Positions 49,613 through 60,202 are shown, counted from the first letter of the stretch. The stretch: 61,593 nt of DNA from Pseudoxanthomonas sp. Root65 (GCF_001427635.1 NZ_LMHA01000003.1:373195-434787); one strand, 5' to 3'. The notes: a model not told the origin generated them from the letters alone. Numbers and translations: made by a program.

Positions 49613-50622
49613 ACCATTTCCTCGGCGCTGGCGGTGAGGGCGATGACGCCCTGGTCAGCCAGGCGGCGGACGATGGCGAGGATTTCCTTCTGCGCGCCTT
49701 CCACGTCGGACAGGCGCACCGGACCGCGCGCTTCCATGTCTTCCAGCAGGATCTGCGCGGCGCGTTGCGACATGTTGCGGGTGATCTTTTCCTTCACCTT
49801 GGCGTCGGCGCCGCGCAGCGCCAGGCCCAGGCGGTCGTTCGGCACTTCGCGCAGCAGCGCCTGCAGTTCGCGGTCACCCAGGTCGGCCAGGTTGTCGAAC
49901 ACGAACATGAGGTCCTGGATGCGCGCGCCCAGGTCGGCGTCGACCTGGGTGATGCTGCCCAGGATCACCTGGTCCTGGCCGGAGTCCATGAAGTTGAGGA
50001 TGTTGGCCGCGACCTTCACGCCGCCGATGCTGGAGGCCTTGAGGTTCTGGTTGCCGGCGAACTGGCGCTCCATGATCTCGTTGAGCTCGTTCAGTGCGTT
50101 GGGTGGAATGCCGTCGAGCGTGGCGATGCGCAGCAGCACGTCGGTGCGGGTGCGTTCGGGCAGCAGCTTGAGGGTGTCGGCGGCCTGGTCGCTGTCCAGG
50201 TGGGCCAGCACGATGGCGATGATCTGCGGATGCTCGTTGCGCACCAGGTCGGCGATCGCGCGCGGGTCCATCCACTTCAGCGTGTCCAGGCCGGTGGTGT
50301 TGCGGCCCAGCAGGATGCGGTCGATCAGGCCGCCGGCCTTGTCCTCGCCCAGCGCCTGCACCAGCACCTTGCGCACATAGTCGTCGGCGCCCATGCCCAG
50401 CGAGGTCTGCTTGTGCAGCGCCTCGCCGAAGGTGGCCATCACCTGCATCACCTGCTCGCGGCTGATGCCGGAGATGGTGGCCATGGCGATGCCGAGCTTC
50501 TGCACCTCCTTGGCGTTCATGTGCTTGAGCACTTCGGCGGCGTCTTCCTCGCCCAGCGAGAGCAGCAGCACGGCGGCGCGCTGCACGCCGGTGAGGCTGG
50601 TGTCCGGTGCGTTATTCATCAT
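49609..50622 (-). CDS. fliG: C-ring rotor protein FliG
   Basis: 337 aa. N-terminal FliF-binding domain (LTGVQRAAVLLLSLGEEDAA), middle domain with the EHPQ motif (NEHPQIIAIVLAHL), and C-terminal torque helix region (LLREVPNDRLGLALRGADAK). Stator contact for torque. Starts inside the fliF 3' end (11-nt overlap). Confidence 0.97.
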   Translation of the reverse strand: MMNNAPDTSLTGVQRAAVLLLSLGEEDAAEVLKHMNAKEVQKLGIAMATISGISREQVMQVMATFGEALHKQTSLGMGADDYVRKVLVQALGEDKAGGLIDRILLGRNTTGLDTLKWMDPRAIADLVRNEHPQIIAIVLAHLDSDQAADTLKLLPERTRTDVLLRIATLDGIPPNALNELNEIMERQFAGNQNLKASSIGGVKVAANILNFMDSGQDQVILGSITQVDADLGARIQDLMFVFDNLADLGDRELQALLREVPNDRLGLALRGADAKVKEKITRNMSQRAAQILLEDMEARGPVRLSDVEGAQKEILAIVRRLADQGVIALTASAEEMV

Positions 50623-52279
50623 TGGCCACCCAGTCCTTGACCACCTGTGCGACCTGCTTGGAGTCGGTCTTCACCGCCTCGCGCGCCTGGCGCAGGCGAT
50701 CCTCGTAGGCATCCGAGGGCAGAGCACGCATCGGCGGCAGCTGTTCGTGCGAGAGCGTGGCGACCACGCCGTCCTCGCCGTCCTCGTCGACCACGCTGAC
50801 GTCGATGCCGTCCTCGTCCTCGCGCTTCTGCCGGGCCGACGGGCTGATGATCTGGCGCATGGCCGGGCGCAGCACGCCGAACAGCAGCACGATGACCACC
50901 AGCGCACCCAAGCCGTAGCGTGCGATGTCGCGCACCATCGGGTTGTGCAGCCACGGGCTTTCCCAGAACGGCACGTCGACCGGTGCTTCGGTCTCGCGCA
51001 CGAACGGCGCGTTCATCACCGATACCGAGTCGCCGCGTTCGGCGTCGAAGCCGACGGCTTCCTTCACCAGCGCCTCGATGCGGGTCAGGGTGGCGGCGTC
51101 CAGCGCGGTCATCACCACCTTGCCGTTCTCGCCGGTGCGCGGTACGTGGTCGACCAGCACGGCGGCGGTGACGCGGCGCACGCGGCCGGCCGGCTGGCGG
51201 GTGTGCTGCAGCGTGCGGTCCATCTCGAAGTTGCGGGTGGCGCTGCTCGCGGTTTCCACCGGGGCGGCGGGATTCGGGGCGGCCGCCGCGTTCGGACCGG
51301 GCGGCGTGTTGCTGGTGGCGCCGGGCACGCCCTCCGGGCCGGTGCCGGCGACGGTGTTCTGGCTGACCTGTTCGCTGCGGATCTTGGCCGGGTCGTTGGC
51401 GAAGGTCTCGCGCGCTTCCTCGGTGACGGAGAAGTCCATGTCCACGGCGACTTCGGCGTTGACACGCCCGGCGCCGGTCAGCGGTTCCAGCAGTTCGCGG
51501 ATGCGGTCGTTGAACGAGGTCTCCAGCTTGCGCACGCGCTCGAACTGCGCGGCGTTGAGGGCGGCTTCGCTGTTCGGGTCGCTGATGGTCAGCATGCGGC
51601 CGCTCTGGTCGACCACGGTGACGCGCTCCGGCGCCAGGTCCGGGATCGACGACGACACCAGGTGCACGATCGCGTCCACCTGGTTGCGTTCCAGCAGCGC
51701 GCCCGAGCGCAGGTCCAGCACGACCGAGGCGCTGGCCACTTCGCGCTGGCGGGTGAAGGCGGACGGCTTGGGGATAGCCAGGTGCACGCGCGCGTCGCGC
51801 ACCGGGCGCAGGGTGGTGATGGTGCGGACCAGTTCGGTTTCCAGGGCGTGCTGGTAGCGCGCGTTCTCGACGAACTGGCTGACGCCGAAGCCGGGATCGC
51901 GCTCCATCATCTCGAACCCGAGACGGCCGCTTTCGGCCAGGCCGGCGCCGGCCAGTTTCAGGCGGGCGTCGTGCAGGTTCTCTTCCGGCACGGAGATGGC
52001 GCCGCTGGCCTGGTCCAGCTGGAACGGAATCTGCGCCGCACGCAGCATGTCGGTGGCTTCGGCGGTGGCCTTGGCGTCCAGGCCGGTGTAGAGCGGGGTG
52101 TAGGCCGGCTTCTGCGACCAGAAGAACACCATCATGCCGACGGCCACGGCGCCGGCGATCAGCAGCAGCGTGCCCATCTGCTTGAACACGCGCGCGTCCT
52201 GGATCTTGGTCAGCGCCGCACCGGCCTTGTCGGCGGTCAGCGATTCCTTCAGGGCTTCCTTGGACAGCGTGAGGGCCAT
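50612..52279 (-). CDS. fliF: Flagellar MS-ring protein FliF
   Basis: 555 aa. Two membrane helices (about 27-47 and 440-460) flank the periplasmic ring-building motifs (YTPLYTGLDAKATAEATDML, LAIPKPSAFTRQREVASASV). C-terminal FliG-binding tail is acidic then ends in QVVKDWVANDE. First ring of the basal body. Confidence 0.97.
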   Translation of the reverse strand: MALTLSKEALKESLTADKAGAALTKIQDARVFKQMGTLLLIAGAVAVGMMVFFWSQKPAYTPLYTGLDAKATAEATDMLRAAQIPFQLDQASGAISVPEENLHDARLKLAGAGLAESGRLGFEMMERDPGFGVSQFVENARYQHALETELVRTITTLRPVRDARVHLAIPKPSAFTRQREVASASVVLDLRSGALLERNQVDAIVHLVSSSIPDLAPERVTVVDQSGRMLTISDPNSEAALNAAQFERVRKLETSFNDRIRELLEPLTGAGRVNAEVAVDMDFSVTEEARETFANDPAKIRSEQVSQNTVAGTGPEGVPGATSNTPPGPNAAAAPNPAAPVETASSATRNFEMDRTLQHTRQPAGRVRRVTAAVLVDHVPRTGENGKVVMTALDAATLTRIEALVKEAVGFDAERGDSVSVMNAPFVRETEAPVDVPFWESPWLHNPMVRDIARYGLGALVVIVLLFGVLRPAMRQIISPSARQKREDEDGIDVSVVDEDGEDGVVATLSHEQLPPMRALPSDAYEDRLRQAREAVKTDSKQVAQVVKDWVANDE

Positions 52280-52317
52280 GGTGACGGTTCGGTTCTAGGT
52301 GAGAGGGTGGGGCCGCG

Positions 52318-52677
52318 TTACAGCGGCATGTTCATCACGTCCTGGTAGGCCTGCACCAGGCGGTTGCGCACTTCCACGGTGGCGCGGAACGCGACCTGCG
52401 ACTGCTGTGCGGCCACCATCACCCGCGCCAGGTCAGCGCGCGGATCGCCCAGCTCGAAGGCCTGCGCCAGGGCGCCGGAGGTCTTCTGGGCGTTGTTCAC
52501 GCCCTCCAGCGCGTTCTGCAGCGTGTCGCCGAAGCTCGGCGCCTTGACGCCCGGCTGCTCCAGTCCCACCCGGTTGGGCGTGAACGCGCCGGGGTTGGGC
52601 ATCGGCTCCAGCGCACGCGTACCGACCTGGTGCTGGTAACTGCGGATCTGCGAGAGGATGGAGGAGACGTCGGACAT
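52318..52677 (-). CDS. fliE: Basal-body rod/MS-ring adaptor FliE
   Basis: 119 aa. Conserved FliE C-terminal region: ADLARVMVAAQQSQVAFRAT and VQAYQDVMNMPL. Exported adaptor between FliF and the rod. First gene of fliEFGHIJK, 42 nt after a σ54 promoter. Confidence 0.95.
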   Translation of the reverse strand: MSDVSSILSQIRSYQHQVGTRALEPMPNPGAFTPNRVGLEQPGVKAPSFGDTLQNALEGVNNAQKTSGALAQAFELGDPRADLARVMVAAQQSQVAFRATVEVRNRLVQAYQDVMNMPL

Positions 52678-52718
52678 GGGCGGGTGCTTCGGTCGTCGGG
52701 GTGTCTTGCCTGATCAGT

Positions 52719-52734
52719 TGCAAGACCCGTGCCG
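52719..52734 (-). promoter_or_regulatory. σ54 promoter of fliEFGHIJK
   Basis: Minus strand CGGCACGGGTCTTGCA: one mismatch to TGGCACG-N4-TTGCA. Lies between the fleQ stop and the fliE start, so FleQ likely acts from nearby. Confidence 0.85.
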
Positions 52735-52754
52735 GAAACCGCGCCCGTGGCCAG

Positions 52755-54210
<1,456 letters not shown>

Positions 54211-54218
<8 letters not shown>

Positions 54219-54591
54219 GGCGGCGGTCTTTGAATTTCTCGAGGATGGGCAAGACTTCCTGGATGTAGGAAAGCTTGCTGACGAAGTCGTCGGCACCGGC
54301 GCGCATCGCGTGTTCGCGGTGCTCGGCGTCGTCGAAATGGCTGGCGATCACGATGAAAGGCGGTGCGTCCTGCGTCTTGATCAGGCGGGTGGCCTGCAGG
54401 CCGCCCATCTCCGGCATGGCCAGGTCCATCAGCACCACGTCCGGACGCAGGGTCTCGGAGCGTTCGATGGCTTCCAGGCCGTTGCTGGCGCGGCCCACGA
54501 TGTCCAGCCACTCGACCTTGCGCAGGTGGCGCAGGGCGGCGTTGATGAAACCTTCGTGGTCGTCCACCAGCAGTACGGTGATCTTGCTCAT
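54211..54591 (-). CDS. Single-domain response regulator between rpoN2 and fleQ
   Basis: 126 aa, receiver domain only. LLVDDHEGF acidic pair, phospho-acceptor Asp in [12 protein letters not shown], but the C-terminal part ([14 protein letters not shown]) is of NarL/LuxR receiver type without the DNA-binding output. No cognate kinase nearby. Sandwiched between rpoN2 (15-nt gap) and fleQ (8-nt overlap), so it is probably part of the flagellar regulatory circuit; its partner is unknown. Confidence 0.85.
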
Positions 54592-54606
54592 TGCGTGCGT
54601 GCTCCG

Positions 54607-56040
54607 TTATCCGGCCTTGGCCAAGACCGATACGGTAGCGCGTCGGCGTTCCCGGGCGGGAGCGATATCGAGTTGTTCGCGGTACTTCGCCACGGTCCTG
54701 CGGGCGATGTGGATGCCCTGCCGGGCCAGCAGGCCGGCGATGGCTTCGTCGGCCAGCGGCTTGCCGGCCGGTTCGGCGTCGATCAGGCGGCGCACCATCG
54801 CGCGCACGGCCGGACCGGACACGTTGGCGCCTTCCAGCCGCACCGCGAAGAAATGCTTCAGCTCGAACGTGCCGCGCGGGGTCTGCATGTACTTGCCGGT
54901 GGTGATGCGCGAGATGGTGGACTCGTGCATGCCGATGGCGTCGGCGATTTCCTTCAGCGTCAGCGGCGCCATCGCTTCGTCGCCCTGGGTCAGGAAGCCG
55001 GCCTGGCGCTCGACGATGGCGCGCGCGGTGCGCAGCAGGGTGTCGTAGCGGATGGACAGGCCGCGGGTCAGCCAGCGGGCTTCCTGCAGCAGTTCGCGCA
55101 GCTTGCCGGCGCCTTCTGACGGTGCGGCCTGGTCCAGCGCACGCTCCTGCATGGCGTTCACGCGCAGGCGCGGCGTGGTGGCCGGGTTCAGCGCCACGCG
55201 CCACGCGCAGTCGGCGTGCCAGGCCACCACGTCCGGCACGATGTAGCCGGTCGGGGCGGGCGCCAGCGAGGCGCCCGGGCGCGCGTCCAGCGACAGCACC
55301 AGGTGCACGCCTTCCATCACTTGGTCGATGTCCAGCTCCAGCAGGCGGGCGAGGGCGTCGTATTCGTGGGCGGCCAGCAGCGCCATGCCGTCGGTGACGA
55401 TGCGGCGGGCCACATGGCGCGCCGGCACGCGGCCCTGCAGGCAGTCCAGCTGCACCAGCAGGCATTCGCGCACGTCGGCGGCGGCCAGGCCGGGGAACTC
55501 GCCGCGCAGCAGGCGCTCGCGCAGCGCCAGCACGGCCGGCACGGTCAGGTCGAAGCGGGCCGAGGCCAGCAGCGCCAGGGTGTCGGGCGCCTGCTCCAGG
55601 TAGCCGGCGTCGTTGGTGTGTTCGAGCCAGAACGCGACCACGTCGAGCGAACGGTCGTCCAGTTCCAGCGCCAGCCGGTCCAGCACGCGCACGTGCGGGT
55701 CGCTGGATTCGCCGGCTTCGATGCGCTGCATGCGGTCTTCGTCGCCGTCCTGCCAGCCGGCGCCGGGGACGTCCCACAGGCTGGATTCGGGCAGTTCGTC
55801 GAAGGCGGCGGTTTCCAGCGTGGCCACGTCCTGGGCGGGCAGCACCTCGATCTCGGCGGTCTGGTCGGCGTCGTGGGTTTCCTCGACTTCCAGCAGCGGA
55901 TTGAGGTCCAGCGCGCGGCGCACTTCCATTTCCAGCTGCAGGCCGTCCAGCTGCAGCAGCCGGATCGACTGCAGCAGTTGCGGCGTCAGGTGGAGTTGCT
56001 GTCCGAGCTGGGTGGAAAGTCCCGTCTTCATTCCCGTCAT
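54607..56040 (-). CDS. rpoN2: RNA polymerase σ54 factor (RpoN2 paralogue)
   Basis: 477 aa. Region I (LGQQLHLTPQLLQSIRLLQL), acidic region II, core-binding domain, HTH (LTLKEIADAIGMHESTISRI) and a C-terminal RpoN box (ARRTVAKYRE). Adjacent to fleQ, hence the flagellar-dedicated RpoN2 rather than the general RpoN found beside lpt genes. Start: ATG 56040 (MTGMKTGLS) or ATG 56031 (MKTGLS); neither has a strong RBS and the second fits family starts slightly better. Confidence 0.95.
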   Translation of the reverse strand: MTGMKTGLSTQLGQQLHLTPQLLQSIRLLQLDGLQLEMEVRRALDLNPLLEVEETHDADQTAEIEVLPAQDVATLETAAFDELPESSLWDVPGAGWQDGDEDRMQRIEAGESSDPHVRVLDRLALELDDRSLDVVAFWLEHTNDAGYLEQAPDTLALLASARFDLTVPAVLALRERLLRGEFPGLAAADVRECLLVQLDCLQGRVPARHVARRIVTDGMALLAAHEYDALARLLELDIDQVMEGVHLVLSLDARPGASLAPAPTGYIVPDVVAWHADCAWRVALNPATTPRLRVNAMQERALDQAAPSEGAGKLRELLQEARWLTRGLSIRYDTLLRTARAIVERQAGFLTQGDEAMAPLTLKEIADAIGMHESTISRITTGKYMQTPRGTFELKHFFAVRLEGANVSGPAVRAMVRRLIDAEPAGKPLADEAIAGLLARQGIHIARRTVAKYREQLDIAPARERRRATVSVLAKAG

Positions 56041-56260
56041 CCCCGATTCGATGGCGTGCCGAGGTCGGCTTCACATCGTGTTGACACTGTGCGCGGCGGG
56101 TGACGGAAAAAAAATCAGGGCGATTCTGGTCGTGCTGCGGGCACGCCCGACGCGCCGTCAGGGTTTCCCCTACGACGTCGGTTCAATGGCGGGAAAGGGC
56201 GCCCCGGGAGGACGCGGCACAACGGAAATCCGTCACGGAACGGATCTCCCGGTGATGCAT

Positions 56261-56276
56261 TGCAAGGCTCAGGCCA
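56261..56276 (-). promoter_or_regulatory. Possible σ54 promoter upstream of rpoN2
   Basis: Minus strand TGGCCTGAGCCTTGCA: invariant GG and GC correctly spaced, two mismatches in -24. It overlaps the 3' end of the response regulator gene and is about 220 nt from the rpoN2 start. Could allow autoregulation; weaker than the other sites. Confidence 0.4.
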
Positions 56277-56901
56277 GTTCGTTCTGGTGGCGCGCGGCCA
56301 GCAGCAGCAGATCGTTGGCGCGGCGGCAGCCCAGCGATTCCATCATGCGCGCGCGATGCGTTTCGACAGTCTTGACGCTGATGCCGAGCTGCGCGGCGAT
56401 TTCCTTGCTGCTCATGCCGCCGCCCAGCTGGCGCAGGATCTCGCGCTGCCGCGGCGACAGCGCGGCGATGCCGGTGGGACGCTGCTGATTGAGCATCGGC
56501 GCCAGCATCTTCGACGAAACCTGCGGGCTGAGGAACACCTGGCCATTGGCGGCGGCGCGCAGGGCGAGTTCCAGTTCCATCGGCGCGGCTTCCTTGACGA
56601 CGAAGCCGGCGCAACCGCGATCGAGCGCCACGCGCACCTGGGTGGGATCGTTGTGCATGGACATCATCACCACGCGCGTCTGCGGCAGCGAGTCGCGCAG
56701 CAGCGGCAACAGCTCAAGCCCGCTGCGGTCGGGCAGCGAAAGATCCAGCAGGATCAGGTCCGGGCGGTGGATGGCCGCCATGTCCAGCGCCTGTTGCCCG
56801 TTGCAGGCCTCGGCCACGACATCGACATCGGGCAGCGCCTGCAGCAGGCGTCCGATGCCGGCGCGGACCAGGGTGTGGTCGTCGACGATGAGTACACGCA
56901 C
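56269..56901 (-). CDS. NarL/LuxR-family response regulator
   Basis: 210 aa. Receiver domain with VDDHTLVRAG, phospho-acceptor Asp in LLDLSLPDRSG and Lys in VVKEAAP; C-terminal LuxR HTH (LSPRQREILRQLGGGMSSKE, ISVKTVETHRARMMESL). No histidine kinase gene in the window. Lies between the fliT/PilZ genes and rpoN2; target genes unknown, a flagellar role is suggested only by position. Confidence 0.9.
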   Translation of the reverse strand: MRVLIVDDHTLVRAGIGRLLQALPDVDVVAEACNGQQALDMAAIHRPDLILLDLSLPDRSGLELLPLLRDSLPQTRVVMMSMHNDPTQVRVALDRGCAGFVVKEAAPMELELALRAAANGQVFLSPQVSSKMLAPMLNQQRPTGIAALSPRQREILRQLGGGMSSKEIAAQLGISVKTVETHRARMMESLGCRRANDLLLLAARHQNELA

Positions 56902-57115
56902 GGGAGGAACCAGATCTTGTCGCGGTAACGAGTCGTCTCACGATAGCCGCGGACGGCGGCAACGCCAATTCACAATCGCGATGGAGATGTGAAATGCCGA
57001 CGCGAGTCACAGTTGAGGGGCGCGTACGGCGACGGAAACCACGAAGTTGGCAAGGCGCGGCTGTGATGGGTGCACGGCGCATGCGCAGGCGCGCACGCCG
57101 CTGCGCAAAACACGG

Positions 57116-57700
57116 CTACGTGCGGTCGGCCAGTTGCCGTGCTTCGGCGATCTGGCGGCGGTGCAGGCGGAACAGGTGACGGTCCATCGCTTCGGCCAGG
57201 CCAGCGTTCAGTGCATCGAACTGCAGCCACACGTGCTGCAGTCCCTGCGAGCCTTCCACCTGGTCGAGCACGGTGGCCGGCAGTTCGATCTGGTCGCTCA
57301 GCCACGCGGCGGGCTGCACGGTGACGATGCCGTTCGTACCGTTGGCAACGGGCAGCGGCGTGGCCACATCCAGCCGCAATCCGCGATGCGACCAGCGCAG
57401 GGCCGTGACGGGCAGGGCGTCTTCGTGGCGGCGCGCCAGGCGGCCGAGCAGCGACAGCACCAGGTCGAGCTTGGCCTCGATGCGCTGCTGCGAGGGCGTC
57501 GCTTCCTTGCGTTCCTCGGGGTCGTCGCCGCTGACGTCTTCGGCGATGGCCAGCCCCTTCAGCAAAGCTTCCGAGGTCGCCTGCATCAGTGCGCGCCGGC
57601 CGGCGTCGAAGCGCGCCGGCAGCACCGCGTCACAGGTCAGTGCGCCCTCGAACAGGGCGTGTTCGGCCGGATGTTCCACCAGGATGATCGAATGGGGCAC
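57116..57700 (-). CDS. Atypical PilZ-like protein in the fliDST operon
   Basis: 194 aa from a GTG at 57700. An N-terminal part, a long helical segment with heptad character (about 65-90: QQRIEAKLDLVLSLLGRLAR), and a β-rich part (LRWSHRGLRLDVA). The layout recalls non-canonical PilZ proteins of Xanthomonas that oligomerise through long helices. I see no RxxxR / D/NxSxxG signature, so c-di-GMP binding is doubtful. It follows fliT by 3 nt, so it is co-expressed with the filament chaperones. Assignment is by pattern and position; a non-PilZ fold remains possible. Confidence 0.6.
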   Translation of the reverse strand: MPHSIILVEHPAEHALFEGALTCDAVLPARFDAGRRALMQATSEALLKGLAIAEDVSGDDPEERKEATPSQQRIEAKLDLVLSLLGRLARRHEDALPVTALRWSHRGLRLDVATPLPVANGTNGIVTVQPAAWLSDQIELPATVLDQVEGSQGLQHVWLQFDALNAGLAEAMDRHLFRLHRRQIAEARQLADRT

Positions 57701-57703
57701 GGC

Positions 57704-58009
57704 TCATCCCTCCACGACGGACAGGTAGGCGCGCGCGGCGCGGTCGGCGCGCTGCGTGGCATGCATGCGCACGCGGGCCTGTTCGCGCGCGTCCTGCATG
57801 GACTTCTGCAGTTCCAGCTGCGCGCGCAGCAGCACGGCGAGGGCATCGTAGCCGGCGGTCTTGCCGCCATCGGCGTGCAGGAACGCGCGCACGTCGTGGT
57901 CGTGGCGATTGAGCAGGCGCTCGACGTCGTCCAGTTCGCCGGCGTGCAGCGCGTGGCGCATGCCGTCCAGCTGCGCGAACAGGTCGGCGAGGGCCGGTGC
58001 GGTGCTCAT
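57704..58009 (-). CDS. fliT: FliT-like flagellar chaperone
   Basis: 101 aa, all helical, starting MSTAPALADLFAQLDGMRHA. Size and place after fliS fit FliT, the FliD export chaperone. Sequence similarity across FliT proteins is low, so the call rests mainly on context. ATGA overlap with fliS. Confidence 0.75.
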   Translation of the reverse strand: MSTAPALADLFAQLDGMRHALHAGELDDVERLLNRHDHDVRAFLHADGGKTAGYDALAVLLRAQLELQKSMQDAREQARVRMHATQRADRAARAYLSVVEG

Positions 58010-58422
58010 CCGGCCACGGCCATCGCCGGGACCTGGCGCTGCTCGTTGGGGATGGCGTTCCACGCCGATTCGATTTCGCCCAGCAGCTCCAGCGATTCGC
58101 GCAGGGCGGCGGGATCGTTGTGCAGGTTGGCTTCGATCAGCCGCGTCTGCACGTAGTCGTACAGCGCCGACAGGCTGCCGGCGATCTCGCCGCCCGCCTC
58201 ATGGTCGAGCGAGCCGTTGAGGTGGCCGATGATCGCGCTGACCTCGCCTATCGCCTTGCCCTTGCGCGCCAGGTCGCCACGCAGCACGCAGGCCTCGGCC
58301 AGGCGCAGGCGCTCGCAGGCACCCGCCAGCAACAGGGCGACCAGACGGTGCGGATCCGCTTCCATCACGGCACTGCTGAGGCCGGTGTTGCGGTACTGCG
58401 CGGCGTAGGACTGAAGTGACAT
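58006..58422 (-). CDS. fliS: Flagellin export chaperone FliS
   Basis: 138 aa four-helix protein; SYAAQYRNTGLSSAVMEADP with HRLVALLLAGACERLRLAEA is the classic FliS N-terminus. Binds the flagellin C-terminus, a region that is missing from the flagellin gene upstream. Confidence 0.94.
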   Translation of the reverse strand: MSLQSYAAQYRNTGLSSAVMEADPHRLVALLLAGACERLRLAEACVLRGDLARKGKAIGEVSAIIGHLNGSLDHEAGGEIAGSLSALYDYVQTRLIEANLHNDPAALRESLELLGEIESAWNAIPNEQRQVPAMAVAG

Positions 58423-58473
58423 TGCGTGATCTCCTGGGGTGGCAATGCGGGGCGTGCCCCGCGACCACCTTGC

Positions 58474-59838
58474 TTATCCGGTCTGATTGGAGAGAGAGGC
58501 CAGTTGCTGGGCCAGGTAGTTGCTGGTGTTGCTCATCTGTCCGACCAGGGCGTCCATGGCGACGAACTGCGCCTTGTACCGGTTCCCGACGGCTTCCATG
58601 CGGGCGTCCAGCGCGGTGCGTTGCGCGGCGACGTCCTTGATCTGCGCGTTCAGCCCGTTGCTGCGCAGGGTGAATGCGCCATCGGTGCCGGTGTAGCTGC
58701 CGACCGCCTTCTGCAGGGTGCCGGCGAACGCGGTGTCGCCGGTGAACGCGGTACGGATCTTCTGCGGATCGGCGGTCAGGGCGGCGGTGAACTTGCTGCT
58801 GTCGAACACCAGCGTGCCGTCGGACGACGGAAAGCCCTTGGTCTGCAGGCCCAGTGTCTTGGCATCCAGGCCCTGCGCGGCCAGGTCGCCGAGCAGGTTG
58901 CCCATCAGGTTGCGCAACTGCCCTGAGGCGCTGCGCATCTGCGCGTCACCGGTCAGGGCGGAGGGCTCGTTGGTTTCGGCGTTGTACTTGGTGGACGCGT
59001 TGATCGCGTTGATGGCGGTGTTGTACGCCGTCACGAAATCCTGGACCAGTTTGCTGGCGGCGGCGGTGTCGGTGGACACGGTGACCGTGCTGGTGCCCTT
59101 GGTCTTCAGGTCCAGGGTCAGGCCGGGCACGGCCTCTGTGATCTTGTTGTTGCTGGCGGTGACGGTCAGGCCGTCGATCAGCACCTCCGCATCGGCCGCC
59201 GGCACGCGCTCCTGCAGGCTGCCGACCAGCGATTGCAGGTCGCTGCCACCGGAGGTGAAGGCGAGGGTGAGGCCGTTGGCCGCGCCGGTCTTGTCCGACG
59301 ATACCGACAGGTACTGGCCGTCATTGGAGGTCAGCACGCTGGCCTGCACGCCCTTGCTGCGCGCGGCGTCGTTGATGGCGCTGCGCACGTCCTGCAGGGT
59401 GGCGCCCGCGGCGATGTCGATGGCCAGCGCCTCGCCGCCGACGGTCAGCGTCAATTGGCCGGCGCCGAAGGTCTGGGTGGCCGTGACCGGCGCGTTGGTG
59501 ATCCATTTGTTGGCGGTGGCCAGTTCGACCACCTCCACGTTGTAGGTGCCGTTGGGCGCGCCGCTGGAGACGCTGGCGCTGGCGACGGTGTCTGTCCCCG
59601 ACTTGACCGTGCGCGTGTCGAACGCGGTGGCCGATTTCAGCGCCTTGAGCGCGGTGTCCAGGGTGCTGAAGGCGGAACTGACGGTGCCGATGGCGGACAG
59701 CTTGAACTTCGCCTGGCTCTCGATGCGGTTCAGGCGGTTGTCGGCGGGTTTACGGTCGGCCGCGACCAACTGCTCGACCATGCCGGTGATGTCCATGCCG
59801 GAGCCGACGCCGCCGTAACCCAGTGAGTAATCTGCCAT
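58474..59838 (-). CDS. fliD: Flagellar cap protein FliD
   Basis: 454 aa. N-terminal GVGSGMDITGMVEQLVAADR, a variable middle with the FliD_N and FliD_C domains, and C-terminal coiled region (YKAQFVAMDALVGQMSNTSN, YLAQQLASLS). Caps the growing filament. AGGAG 8 nt before the ATG. Own σ28 promoter about 90 nt upstream with a stem-loop in the leader. Confidence 0.95.
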   Translation of the reverse strand: MADYSLGYGGVGSGMDITGMVEQLVAADRKPADNRLNRIESQAKFKLSAIGTVSSAFSTLDTALKALKSATAFDTRTVKSGTDTVASASVSSGAPNGTYNVEVVELATANKWITNAPVTATQTFGAGQLTLTVGGEALAIDIAAGATLQDVRSAINDAARSKGVQASVLTSNDGQYLSVSSDKTGAANGLTLAFTSGGSDLQSLVGSLQERVPAADAEVLIDGLTVTASNNKITEAVPGLTLDLKTKGTSTVTVSTDTAAASKLVQDFVTAYNTAINAINASTKYNAETNEPSALTGDAQMRSASGQLRNLMGNLLGDLAAQGLDAKTLGLQTKGFPSSDGTLVFDSSKFTAALTADPQKIRTAFTGDTAFAGTLQKAVGSYTGTDGAFTLRSNGLNAQIKDVAAQRTALDARMEAVGNRYKAQFVAMDALVGQMSNTSNYLAQQLASLSNQTG

Positions 59839-59880
59839 TGCCCTGTCTCCTGTCTGGCCCTTTCCGCAAAAAGGGAGGCT

Positions 59881-59917
59881 GGGCGGGTCGCCATCCGCTG
59901 ACGAATGGGACCCGCCC
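59881..59917 (-). other. Stem-loop in the fliD mRNA leader
   Basis: GGGCGGGTC (59881-59889) and GACCCGCCC (59909-59917) pair perfectly, extended inward by CCAT/ATGG after one bulge, giving about 13 bp. It lies between the fliD σ28 promoter and the ATG, so it would be in the 5' untranslated region. It may stabilise the mRNA or modulate initiation; it could also serve as a second terminator for read-through from fliC. Confidence 0.55.
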
Positions 59918-59928
59918 GTGCAGTACTG

Positions 59929-59955
59929 ATAACGGCCCGCGGGAGCCGTTCTTTA
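59929..59955 (-). promoter_or_regulatory. σ28 (FliA) promoter of fliD
   Basis: Minus strand: TAAA, 15 nt, GCCGTTAT. Strong -35 and good -10. Confidence 0.8.
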
Positions 59956-60049
59956 GCCGCATTTCTCCGTCTCCCACCGCCGCCGTGGGTCCGGCGTGCT
60001 GGTAAGAAATGCAGGCGAAGACGGAGATGCAGGGTTTGTGCCAGTGGGG

Positions 60050-60158
60050 CGAGGAGTGAGTGGAGAGGAGTGAGGAGTGAGTGGAAGCAGGAGCAGCCGT
60101 CGCCGCTGAACGCTTTTGCTCACTCCTCACTCCTCACTCCTCTCCGCTCGCTCCTGCC
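60050..60158. repeat. GAGTGAG-type palindromic repeat, copy 6 (fliC-fliD gap)
   Basis: Left arm GGAGAGGAGTGAGGAGTGAG, right arm CTCACTCCTCACTCCTCACT (three units), with the core ACGCTTTTGCTCACTCC as in copies 3-5. It follows the flagellin terminator. Confidence 0.85.
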
Positions 60159-60189
60159 AAAAAAAGACCCCCGCCGTCGCCGGCAGGGG
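60159..60189 (-). terminator. Rho-independent terminator of the flagellin gene
   Basis: Minus strand: CCCCTGCCG-GCGA-CGGCGGGG then TC and seven U. GC-rich stem with one bulge and a clean U-run; the best intrinsic terminator in the window. Confidence 0.88.
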
Positions 60190-60202
60190 TTGGGGTACTG
60201 CC

